Source of the DNA: Bacteroidales bacterium UBA1179
GTDB taxonomy: Bacteria > Bacteroidota > Bacteroidia > Bacteroidales > Bacteroidaceae
Direction of reading: 5' to 3'
Length of the DNA stretch: 16,896 bases
NCBI GenBank assembly: GCA_002309915.1
Contig: DBYT01000109.1
Span: forward strand, 1,604-18,499
In this document: positions 7,500-13,958 of the stretch, one piece after another
How the letters are laid out: each line of letters begins with the position of its first letter
Numbering within the stretch: the first letter of the stretch is position 1
The notes under the pieces: model-generated
Database searches by the model: none
What the model was told of the DNA's origin: nothing
Seen by the model: the letters and a program-made list of their open reading frames with translations, nothing else
Program-made: the position numbers and the translations under genes

Positions 7500-8060
7500 T
7501 TAGAACTCGTATACGAGACCGAACTCCATAGCGGTGTTGATGTTCAGACCCAGTTTGTTCTTGTAAAGCTCTGCGGGATAACCGGCAACCTCAGGCTCGC
7601 TCATGTGTGCGAACTCGAAACCTCTGCAGAGAGCCTGGATTGACCAGCTGTCTGAGAAGTGGTAGCGGACACCGGGAGATACATTCAGTGAAAGTTCCCA
7701 GAAGTTGAAGCCGCTGGGTGATGTTACCTTATAGCCGAATCCACCCTGAACAAACATGTCAAAGTTGCCATCCTCAATGAATGTCCATCTGATGAAGGGA
7801 GCAAACTTGAATGAGAATGCCTGCTGAACTGAGTTGTCAGCTCTGTAGTAGTGGTTATCTACAATGCCGAGACCGATACCTACCTCAATATTGTTCTCAA
7901 GAGCCATACCGAATGAGGGTGAGAAATCAAGAGTCTTAGCCTTGTCAGTAGTGGTGTAGAGTGAAAGGTTGTCAAAACCGATTGAACCGCTGAACCAATA
8001 CTTAGCGTTAGCAGTCATGCAAAGAGCGAGAGCTGCGATTGCGAATAAAACTTTTTTCAT
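7500..8060 (-). CDS. Small outer-membrane beta-barrel protein, 186 aa
   Basis: Predicted 8-strand-sized outer-membrane barrel; exact role unknown. MKKVLFAIAALALCMTANA is a textbook signal peptide with cleavage before KYW. The mature 167 residues show amphipathic strand patterns separated by short turns (for example FSFKFAPFIRWTF, FDMFVQGGFGYKV, LSLNVSPGVRYHF, MEFGLVYEF), and the last residue is Phe, the usual C-terminal signal for barrel insertion. This resembles the general outer-membrane beta-barrel (OmpW/OmpA-barrel-like) group common in Bacteroidota; I cannot assign a subfamily. It is a single-gene unit with a strong promoter (8148-8179), a leader of about 80 nt carrying three AAGGACT repeats, and a downstream terminator. 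A transport or adhesion role is possible but not shown. Confidence 0.85.
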   Translation of the reverse strand: MKKVLFAIAALALCMTANAKYWFSGSIGFDNLSLYTTTDKAKTLDFSPSFGMALENNIEVGIGLGIVDNHYYRADNSVQQAFSFKFAPFIRWTFIEDGNFDMFVQGGFGYKVTSPSGFNFWELSLNVSPGVRYHFSDSWSIQALCRGFEFAHMSEPEVAGYPAELYKNKLGLNINTAMEFGLVYEF

Positions 8061-8109
8061 AATTGTGTAATTAAGATTGATTGTTAGTATCCTTTTTATT
8101 TATATGATT

Positions 8110-8139
8110 AGTCCTTAAAAAGTCCTTTATTTAGTCCTT
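8110..8139 (-). repeat. Three AAGGACT direct repeats in the barrel-gene leader
   Basis: The plus strand shows AGTCCTT at 8110-8116, 8121-8127 and 8133-8139; on the minus (sense) strand this is AAGGACT three times with 11- and 12-bp periods, about one helical turn. The set lies just downstream of the predicted start of transcription (near 8141). It could be an operator array, or ribosome-binding decoys because AAGGA resembles a Shine-Dalgarno core. Function not established. Confidence 0.5.
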
Positions 8140-8147
8140 AATTGCGC

Positions 8148-8179
8148 CAAAAGTAGGGAACATTTGTTAAATCAGCAAA
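8148..8179 (-). promoter_or_regulatory. Promoter of the outer-membrane barrel gene
   Basis: On the minus strand TTTG (8176-8179), 20 nt, then TACTTTTG (8148-8155), an exact fit to the Bacteroidota promoter consensus. Expected transcription start is near 8141, giving a leader of about 80 nt before the ATG at 8060. Confidence 0.75.
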
Positions 8180-8283
8180 AAAAACACCAAAAAATGTACT
8201 TAAAATGCACTTTTGTCGGCTTTTTGTGAGTTTGTGGGGTGAAATCGGCCCCTTTTTGTGGATAAATATGGTATTTAAATTGT

Positions 8284-8291
8284 TATTTTTG
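8284..8291 (+). promoter_or_regulatory. Candidate -7 element of the murF operon promoter
   Basis: TATTTTTG matches TAnnTTTG exactly and ends 7 nt before the murF ATG at 8299, so the transcript would be almost leaderless. No TTTG lies at the ideal distance; the nearest, 8255-8258, is 25 nt upstream. Two imperfect direct repeats lie further up: TCGGCTTTTTGTG at 8216-8228 and TCGGCCCCTTTTTGTG at 8245-8260. Confidence 0.5.
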
Positions 8292-8298
8292 CAGTACT

Positions 8299-9603
8299 AT
8301 GACGGTGAAAGAGATATACGATAAACTCCGCAGTTGTACCGGTGTAACGACCGACAGCCGCAAATGCGGACCCGGGCTCATGTTCTTTGCCCTGAAAGGG
8401 GAGCGTTTTGACGGAAATGAATTCGTTCGCGGAGCGTTGGAGCAGGGTTGTCCTTACGCCGTTATGGACAATAAGGAGCTCTTTGACTCCCAGGATCAAA
8501 GGATGATTCTTGTGGACAATGTACTGGCCACGCTTCAGCAGGTTGCGGCTCTTCACAGACGCACTCTCGGTACTCCTGTCATAGGCATAACCGGTACTAA
8601 CGGCAAGACCACGACCAAGGAACTGACCAATGCGGTTATGAGCACCACCTACAATGTGCTTTGTACCCAGGGTAACCTGAACAACTCCATCGGTGTTCCG
8701 CTTACCGTAATGGGACTCAAACCGGAGCATGAGTATGCCATCATTGAGATGGGTGCAAGCCATCCGGGTGACATAAAGGAACTGGTTGAAGTGAGCCAGC
8801 CGGATTTTGGACTTATAACGAATGTGGGCAAGGCTCATCTTCTGGGATTCGGCTCATTCGAAGGGGTTAAGCGCACCAAGGGTGAACTTTATGACTGGCT
8901 GCGTGAGCATAACGGCATGGCGTTCGTAAACCGTGACAATGAGCATCTGCAGCAGATGTGCAAGGGGCTGCCCCTTACCGAGTACGGAAAACCCGGTCAG
9001 GAGGGATTGCTGGTTGAGGGCGAGGTGCTGGAGTGCAATCCATTCGTCAAGTTCCGCTGGCGCAGGGCTGGCAGTGACTGGCACACGGTCCAGACCAACC
9101 TGATAGGTGCATATAACGTTGATAACGCTCTTGCCGCCATTACCATCGGCCTAAAGTTCGGAGTCAAGGAGCAGGATGCATCGGATGCAGTGGCTAACTA
9201 TATGCCTCAGAACAACCGTTCACAGCTGACCGAGACCGGACGCAACCATCTGGTGGTAGACGCATACAATGCCAACCCTACCAGCATGGCTGCCGCACTT
9301 GAGAACTTCAGTATGATCAAGGCTCAGGACAAGATGCTTATTCTAGGCGATATGCGTGAACTTGGTGATGTCTCTCAGGACGAGCACAGAAGGATAGTAG
9401 AGGAGATACATAAATACGGATTTACTCAGGTATGGCTGGTGGGCAGTGAGTTCGCCGGTGCGGCCGGGGACTCCGGATTCAGGCTTTTCCCGGATGTAGA
9501 GGCAGTGAACAGTGCTTTGCAAAGTGAACCTGTGAACGGTAAGACAATCCTGATCAAGGGTTCCAACAGCATAGGATTAACAAAAACCATAACCAATTTA
9601 TAA
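8299..9603 (+). CDS. murF: UDP-MurNAc-tripeptide--D-Ala-D-Ala ligase, 434 aa
   Basis: Adds the D-Ala-D-Ala dipeptide to the UDP-MurNAc tripeptide using ATP, the last cytoplasmic step of peptidoglycan precursor synthesis. The N-terminal substrate domain has GVTTDSRK (15-22). The central Mur-ligase ATPase has the P-loop GITGTNGKTTTKEL (96-109), QGNLNNSIGVPLT (124-136), IIEMGASHPGDI (148-159) and ITNVGKAHLLGFGS (173-186), all typical of MurF. The C-terminal domain has VVDAYNANPTSM and LILGDMRELG. Length fits the family. It opens a four-gene run with 2-nt spacing to the next gene. The ATG start is fixed by the -7 element just upstream and the absence of other in-frame starts nearby. Confidence 0.96.
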   Translation: MTVKEIYDKLRSCTGVTTDSRKCGPGLMFFALKGERFDGNEFVRGALEQGCPYAVMDNKELFDSQDQRMILVDNVLATLQQVAALHRRTLGTPVIGITGTNGKTTTKELTNAVMSTTYNVLCTQGNLNNSIGVPLTVMGLKPEHEYAIIEMGASHPGDIKELVEVSQPDFGLITNVGKAHLLGFGSFEGVKRTKGELYDWLREHNGMAFVNRDNEHLQQMCKGLPLTEYGKPGQEGLLVEGEVLECNPFVKFRWRRAGSDWHTVQTNLIGAYNVDNALAAITIGLKFGVKEQDASDAVANYMPQNNRSQLTETGRNHLVVDAYNANPTSMAAALENFSMIKAQDKMLILGDMRELGDVSQDEHRRIVEEIHKYGFTQVWLVGSEFAGAAGDSGFRLFPDVEAVNSALQSEPVNGKTILIKGSNSIGLTKTITNL

Positions 9604-9605
9604 TT

Positions 9606-10274
9606 ATGAAAAAACTATTTGCTCTTTTTGCATGTGTTCTTGTTTGCGGCGTGATGTCCGCACAGTTGAAGGTCTCCGTCATGGGTGATTCATACTCGAC
9701 ATTCACGGGTACCATGCCCAAGTATTATGACACATTCTATCCCAACCAGTTCTGCGGCGTAACAGAGCAGAGCCAGCAGTGGTGGGCTCAGGTAATCGAG
9801 AAGAACGGATGGGTTCTTGAGAAGAACGATTCATTCTCAGGCAGTACCGTCTGCTGCCGCGGTTACAACCACGATGACTACTCAGACCGTGCATTCGTAT
9901 CACGTCTGAACCGTATCGGCGCTCCCGATATCCTGTTCATATTCGGCGGTACCAACGATGACTGGACTCACGAGCCTTTCGGTGACTATAAATACTCAAA
10001 CTGGACCAAGGAGGACCTCTATTTCTATCGTCCGGCATTCGCATACCTGCTTGACAACCTCAAGAAGCTGTATCCCAACATGAAGATTTACTCACTTCTG
10101 AATGACGGCATGTCAGAGAACCTGGGTGAGTCAATGAGGGAGATCTGCAAGCACTACAATGTTCCCGTAATCGCAGTCGAGGGCATTGAGAAGCGCATGA
10201 ATCACCCCACAGCTGCCGGTATGACCAAGATCGCCGAGCAGATTCAGGCCTTCCTGGACGCAGAGAAGAAGTGA
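9606..10274 (+). CDS. Exported SGNH/GDSL-type hydrolase, 222 aa
   Basis: Probable esterase or lipase-like hydrolase acting outside the cytoplasm; the substrate is unknown. A signal peptide (MKKLFALFACVLVCGVMSA, cleavage near residue 19) is followed directly by the SGNH fold: block I VMGDSYST with Ser29, block II SFSGST with Gly79, block III FGGTND with Asn117, and block V NHPTAAGM with His200. All four namesake residues are present. The usual DxxH aspartate, three residues before the histidine, is Arg197 here, so the enzyme may work as a Ser-His dyad or take its acid from elsewhere. It sits between murF and folP with gaps of 2 nt and 1 nt, so it is co-transcribed with cell-wall and folate genes. 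A cell-wall or polysaccharide deacylase role is a guess from context only. Confidence 0.85.
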   Translation: MKKLFALFACVLVCGVMSAQLKVSVMGDSYSTFTGTMPKYYDTFYPNQFCGVTEQSQQWWAQVIEKNGWVLEKNDSFSGSTVCCRGYNHDDYSDRAFVSRLNRIGAPDILFIFGGTNDDWTHEPFGDYKYSNWTKEDLYFYRPAFAYLLDNLKKLYPNMKIYSLLNDGMSENLGESMREICKHYNVPVIAVEGIEKRMNHPTAAGMTKIAEQIQAFLDAEKK

Positions 10275-10275
10275 T

Positions 10276-11046
10276 ATGACCAAGATAATGGGAATCATAA
10301 ACGTGACTCCTGACTCCTTCTGGAGCGGGTCACGTGTGCAGGACAAAACCACTCTTCTGGAAAGAGTCCGCTTTATGATATCCCATGGGGCCGATGCCAT
10401 TGACGTAGGCGGATGCTCCACCAGACCTAATGCCGTGCAGGCATCGGCCGAGGAGGAGATGGAACGCCTGGAATGGGGACTTCCTGTTATCAGGGCTGAG
10501 TTCCCCGATATATTGCTTTCAGTTGACACCTACCGTCCGCAGATTGCGGAGCGCTGCGTAAAGGAGTGGAAGGTGGGTATCATCAACGATGTTTACGGGG
10601 GCAATGATGACATGTATAAGGTGGTGGCCGATACGGGTGCGCAGTATGTGCTCATGTGGTCGGAAACCATAAAGGAGGATCCTGTGGGAGAGATGATGTC
10701 ATTCTTTGAGGAGAGGCTGCGGATAATGGAGAAGGCCGGTGTGGATGTAAAGCGCAAGGTGATACTGGATCCGGGATACGGATTCGGAAAGACCGTGCAT
10801 CAGAACTACACCGTACTTGCCAATCAGCGCAGGCTGTGTGAACTGGGACTGCCGGTTCTGTCGGCCCTGTCGCGTAAATCGATGGCGTGGAAACTGCTTG
10901 AGATTACTCCTGAGCAGGCGCTTCCGGCTACCATCGTGATGAACACGGTGGCCATAGAGCAAGGCGCAGACTGGATACGCGTTCATGACGTTGAGGAGGC
11001 CTCCCATACCGTCCGCATAATGCAGGCATTAAAAGACAACAAATAA
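10276..11046 (+). CDS. folP: Dihydropteroate synthase, 256 aa
   Basis: Joins p-aminobenzoate to the pterin pyrophosphate to make dihydropteroate in folate synthesis; the target of sulfonamides. Recognised from MGIINVTPDSF (5-15), DVGGCSTRPNA (43-53), LSVDTYRP (81-88), INDV (103-106), LDPGYGFGKT (164-173), ALSRKS (197-202) and WIRVHDV (233-239), in family order. Odd points: the usual GGESTRP has Cys at the Glu position, and the common LMHMxG segment reads LMWSE (126-130) with no histidine. Length is slightly below the usual 270-280. It starts one base after the preceding stop and lies 3 nt upstream of cdaA, so the two are almost certainly one mRNA. Confidence 0.94.
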   Translation: MTKIMGIINVTPDSFWSGSRVQDKTTLLERVRFMISHGADAIDVGGCSTRPNAVQASAEEEMERLEWGLPVIRAEFPDILLSVDTYRPQIAERCVKEWKVGIINDVYGGNDDMYKVVADTGAQYVLMWSETIKEDPVGEMMSFFEERLRIMEKAGVDVKRKVILDPGYGFGKTVHQNYTVLANQRRLCELGLPVLSALSRKSMAWKLLEITPEQALPATIVMNTVAIEQGADWIRVHDVEEASHTVRIMQALKDNK

Positions 11047-11049
11047 GAT

Positions 11050-11823
11050 ATGGTTGACTATTTCGTATCATTCGGTATCAAGGACATCATAGACGTGGTG
11101 TGCGTCTCGCTGCTCCTTTTCTATCTGTACAAACTGATGAAGAGGACCGGATCGCTCAACATGTTCATAGGAATCCTTGTGTTCATCCTGGTTTGGATAG
11201 TAGTGTCACAAGTCCTCAAAATGCAACTCTTGGGCGCCGTGATGAACAAACTGGTCGATGTGGGCGTGATTGCCCTTATCGTACTGTTTGCCGATGATAT
11301 CCGCCATTTCTTCCGTGACATCGGCACCTCAACACGTACCCGCAAGCTGTTCCATTGGCTTGTAAGGCGTCGTAACGGTCAGGATATGACCAAGTGGGAG
11401 CCTGTGGCCAAGGCCTGCGAGAGCATGAGCCACAATAAGGAGGGTGCCCTGATTGTAATAGGTGAGACCGATGAACTTCACGATGTGATTGCCACAGGCG
11501 AGGCGGTGAATGCCAACATCAACCAGTTCCTTATAGAGAACATATTCTTCAAGAACAGCCCGCTGCATGACGGCGCCATGATCATTGTGGGTGACCGCAT
11601 TGAATCGGCCGCCTGCATCCTGCCGGTATCACAGTCCGAGGAGTTGCCCAAGTCATTCGGCCTGCGTCACCGTTCAGCCATGGGAATAACTGAGAAGACC
11701 AATGCCGTGGCAGTGGTGGTATCCGAGGAGACGGGAATCATATCGGTTTTCCATAAGGGTTCATTCCAGCGGGACATGAAAGCCGATACGCTCATGCATT
11801 TCCTCTCGGAGAATGTCAGATAA
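11050..11823 (+). CDS. cdaA: Diadenylate cyclase CdaA (c-di-AMP synthase), 257 aa
   Basis: Membrane enzyme that makes cyclic di-AMP from two ATP; in known systems c-di-AMP controls potassium and osmolyte balance and cell-wall stability. The N-terminus has hydrophobic segments at about 14-28, 38-55 and 62-80, matching the three-helix anchor of CdaA. The DAC domain has GALIVIGE (132-139), the catalytic PLHDGAMII (171-179) with DGA at 174-176, and GLRHRSAMG (204-212) with RHR at 206-208. No CdaR regulator or glmM is adjacent, unlike the Firmicute cdaA-cdaR-glmM operon; instead the neighbours are folP and murF. A long imperfect inverted repeat follows the stop and may serve as its terminator. Confidence 0.95.
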   Translation: MVDYFVSFGIKDIIDVVCVSLLLFYLYKLMKRTGSLNMFIGILVFILVWIVVSQVLKMQLLGAVMNKLVDVGVIALIVLFADDIRHFFRDIGTSTRTRKLFHWLVRRRNGQDMTKWEPVAKACESMSHNKEGALIVIGETDELHDVIATGEAVNANINQFLIENIFFKNSPLHDGAMIIVGDRIESAACILPVSQSEELPKSFGLRHRSAMGITEKTNAVAVVVSEETGIISVFHKGSFQRDMKADTLMHFLSENVR

Positions 11824-11837
11824 GTAAACCTATACTG

Positions 11838-11888
11838 TGCCAAACTGTCATAACTGGTGACACTTTACACCCTAATGGCAGTTTGGCA
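11838..11888. promoter_or_regulatory. Paired TGNCA-N3-TGNCA sites flanking the groES -33 region
   Basis: Two 13-bp sites of the same form are visible: TGCCA-AAC-TGTCA (11838-11850) and TGGCA-GTT-TGGCA (11876-11888), with a lone TGACA (11858-11862) between them. Each half, TGNCA, is itself a small palindrome. The second site ends at the base before the -7 element and fills the promoter spacer; the first lies upstream of the -33 region. Their starts are 38 bp apart. The two sites are also largely complementary, so the RNA could fold a stem of about 14 bp followed by TATTTTT and may end cdaA transcription. I infer an operator for a repressor or activator of groESL; I see no CIRCE element. Confidence 0.55.
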
Positions 11889-11896
11889 TATTTTTG
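11864..11896 (+). promoter_or_regulatory. Promoter of groES-groEL
   Basis: TATTTTTG at 11889-11896 is an exact -7 element. TTTA at 11864-11867, 21 nt upstream, is a one-mismatch -33 element. Transcription would start near 11903, giving a leader of about 60 nt that begins with a small GC hairpin (GCCC 11911-11914 with GGGC 11921-11924). Confidence 0.6.
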
Positions 11897-11961
11897 GCTC
11901 TTACCCCATTGCCCGATAAGGGGCTTTACAGTCGCAAACAAATAACTAAAACAATAAGAAT

Positions 11962-12237
11962 ATGAACATCAAACCGTTAGCAGACAGAGTTCTGATTCTT
12001 CCGGCAGCAGCCGAGGAGAAGACCATCGGCGGAATCATTATCCCCGATACAGCCAAGGAGAAACCCCTTAAGGGTGAGGTAATAGCAGTAGGAAACGGCA
12101 CCAAGGATGAGGCAATGGTTCTCAAGAAGGGTGACCAGGTACTGTATGGCAAATATTCAGGCACAGAGCTTGAAGTTGAGGGTGAGAAATATTTGATTAT
12201 GCGCCAGAGCGATGTCCTGGCCGTGGTTGAAAAATAA
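11962..12237 (+). CDS. groES: Co-chaperonin GroES, 91 aa
   Basis: Forms the seven-subunit lid that closes the GroEL folding chamber in the cytoplasm. MNIKPLADRVLI at the N-terminus, the glycine-rich mobile loop EEKTIGGIIIPDTAKEKP (18-35) that contacts GroEL, GEVIAVGNG (38-46) and the C-terminal YLIMRQSDVLAVVEK strand are all typical, and the length fits. No clear Shine-Dalgarno sequence precedes it; the leader is A-rich. groEL follows after 15 nt. Probably heat-regulated through the sites at 11838-11888, which is inference. Confidence 0.97.
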   Translation: MNIKPLADRVLILPAAAEEKTIGGIIIPDTAKEKPLKGEVIAVGNGTKDEAMVLKKGDQVLYGKYSGTELEVEGEKYLIMRQSDVLAVVEK

Positions 12238-12238
12238 T

Positions 12239-12244
12239 AAGGAG
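12239..12244 (+). promoter_or_regulatory. Strong Shine-Dalgarno sequence of groEL
   Basis: AAGGAG, 8 nt before the groEL ATG, in the 15-nt groES-groEL gap. Most genes here lack such a site, so it probably supports the high output expected of groEL. Confidence 0.7.
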
Positions 12245-12252
12245 ATACAATT

Positions 12253-13891
12253 ATGGCAGCAAAAGAGATACTTTTCAATATGGATGCCCGCGACCTGATG
12301 CGTCAGGGTGTTGACGAGCTTGCAAATGCAGTCAAGGTTACACTTGGACCTAAGGGCCGCAACGTTATCATCGAGAAGAAGTTCGGTGCTCCCCAGATCA
12401 CCAAGGACGGTGTTACCGTAGCCAAGGAGATTGAGCTGGCCGATTCATTCAAGAACACCGGCGCACAGCTGGTAAAGAGCGTTGCCTCAAAGACCGGTGA
12501 GGATGCAGGTGACGGTACAACAACCGCTACCGTTCTGGCTCAGAGCATCGTAAATGTAGGTCTTAAGAACGTTACCGCAGGTGCCAATCCCATGGACCTG
12601 AAGCGCGGTATTGACAAGGCCGTTGCAGCTGTTGTCGAGAACATCAAGAAGCAGTCAAAGGCCGTAGGTGACAACTTTGACAAGATTGAGCAGGTTGCCA
12701 CTATCTCTGCAAACAATGATGCCGAGATCGGTAAGCACATTGCCGAGGCTATGCAGAAGGTTTCTAAGGACGGTGTAATCACCATCGAGGAAGCCAAGGG
12801 TCGTGACACATACATCGACGTTGTCGAGGGTATGCAGTTTGACCGCGGTTACCTGTCATCATACTTTGTAACCGATACCGAGAAGATGAACTGCGTTATG
12901 GAGAATCCTCTGATTCTTATCCATGACAAGAAGATATCAAATCTGAAGGACCTGCTTCCTATCCTGGAGCCCGCAGTACAGAGCGGCCGTCCTCTGCTTA
13001 TCATTGCCGAGGATGTTGACTCTGAGGCCCTGACCACTCTGGTTGTAAACCGTCTGCGTTCAGGCCTGAAGATCTGCGCTGTAAAGGCACCCGGATTCGG
13101 TGACCGCCGTAAGGAGATGCTTGAGGATATCGCCGTTCTGACAGGCGGATTCGTAATCAGCGAGGAGCGTGGCGTTAAGCTGGAGCAGGCTACAATGGAT
13201 ATGCTTGGCACAGCCGAGAAGATTACCATCACCAAGGACAACACCACTATCGTTAACGGTAAGGGTGAGAAGGCCAAGATCGCAGACCGCGTAGCTCAGA
13301 TCAAGGCTCAGATCAAGACCACCACAAGTGACTATGACAAGGAGAAGCTCCAGGAGCGTCTTGCCAAACTGTCAGGCGGTGTTGCAGTAATCAAGGTAGG
13401 TGCTCCCTCTGAGACCGAGATGAAGGAGAAGAAGGACCGTGTTGACGATGCTCTGTGCGCTACCCGTGCCGCAATCGAGGAGGGTATCGTAGCAGGTGGC
13501 GGTGTTGCTTACATCCGCTCAATCAGCGCTCTTGACAAGCTGAAGGGTGACAATGCCGATGAGACACACCGGTATCCAGATTATCCGCCGTGCTATCGAG
13601 GAGCCTCTGCGTCAGATCGTATTCAACGCAGGTAAGGAGGGTTCAGTAGTAGTTCAGAAGGTTCTGGAGGGCAAGGGTGACTTTGGTTACAACGCCCGCT
13701 TTGACCGCTACGAGGATCTGGTAAAGGCCGGTGTGGTAGATCCCGCCAAGGTTACACGTGTGGCTCTTGAGAACGCCGCCTCTATTGCAGGTATGTTCCT
13801 GACAACCGAGTGCGTGATCGTAGAGAAGAAGGAAGACAAACCCATGCCTGCAATGGCTCCCGGAATGGGCGGCATGGACGGCATGATGTAA
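12253..13891 (+). CDS. groEL: Chaperonin GroEL, interrupted by a one-base insertion
   Basis: ATP-driven folding chaperone, partner of GroES. The family sequence runs from MAAKEILFNMDARDLM with LGPKGRNVIIEKKFGAP (31-47) and the nucleotide loop GDGTTTATV (86-94), through the apical domain and VDDALCATRAAIEEGIVAGGG, to codon 438. There the reading frame shifts: the first frame continues only to a stop at 13633-13635, while the true continuation TGIQIIRRAIEEPLRQIVF runs in the +1 frame to the TAA at 13889-13891 and ends in the usual GGM-rich tail (MGGMDGMM). Removing one base (C13567) restores a full 545-residue GroEL of normal length. Both parts are otherwise intact, and groEL is normally essential, so a sequencing or assembly error is more likely than a dead gene. 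Start and SD are clear; a terminator follows at 13913. Confidence 0.93.
13564..13570 (+). other. groEL: Frameshift site in groEL
   Basis: The bases read ACACACC where the family reading GAG ACA ACC GGT (E-T-T-G) needs ACAACC, so one base is extra, best placed at C13567. The lesion lies in a short AC dinucleotide run, a place where copying or base-calling errors occur. No slippery heptamer suggests programmed frameshifting. Confidence 0.85.
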
Positions 13892-13912
13892 TAAATGCAG
13901 AAATTGAAAAAA

Positions 13913-13944
13913 GGCGTGCGATGATTTATCGCGCGCCTTTTTTT
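13913..13944. terminator. groESL terminator
   Basis: Nine-pair stem GGCGTGCGA (13913-13921) with TCGCGCGCC (13929-13937), one T-G wobble, 7-nt loop, then seven T (13938-13944). Six A precede it, so it may also work on the other strand. It is followed after one base by the purN -7 element. Confidence 0.85.
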
Positions 13945-13945
13945 G

Positions 13946-13953
13946 TACCTTTG
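13946..13953 (+). promoter_or_regulatory. -7 element of the purN operon promoter
   Basis: TACCTTTG, an exact TAnnTTTG match, ending 5 nt before the ATG at 13959. The transcript would be leaderless or nearly so. The -33 position falls inside the groESL terminator hairpin (TTTA at 13925-13928, spacing 17), which is a poor match. Confidence 0.6.
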
Positions 13954-13958
13954 TGACT

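Noticed and set aside
11876..11890. Sigma-54 type promoter (GG and GC elements) upstream of groES
   Set aside because: The spacing between GG (11877-11878) and the next suitable GC is not the required 10 bp, while a TAnnTTTG box fits directly.
13564..13635. Programmed ribosomal frameshift in groEL
   Set aside because: There is no slippery heptamer, no stimulating stem seen near the site, and no known need; the extra base in an AC run looks like an error or mutation.
13953..13958. GTG at 13953 as the purN start
   Set aside because: Its first base is the last base of the -7 box, so it would lie upstream of the transcript; the ATG at 13959 matches the family N-terminus.
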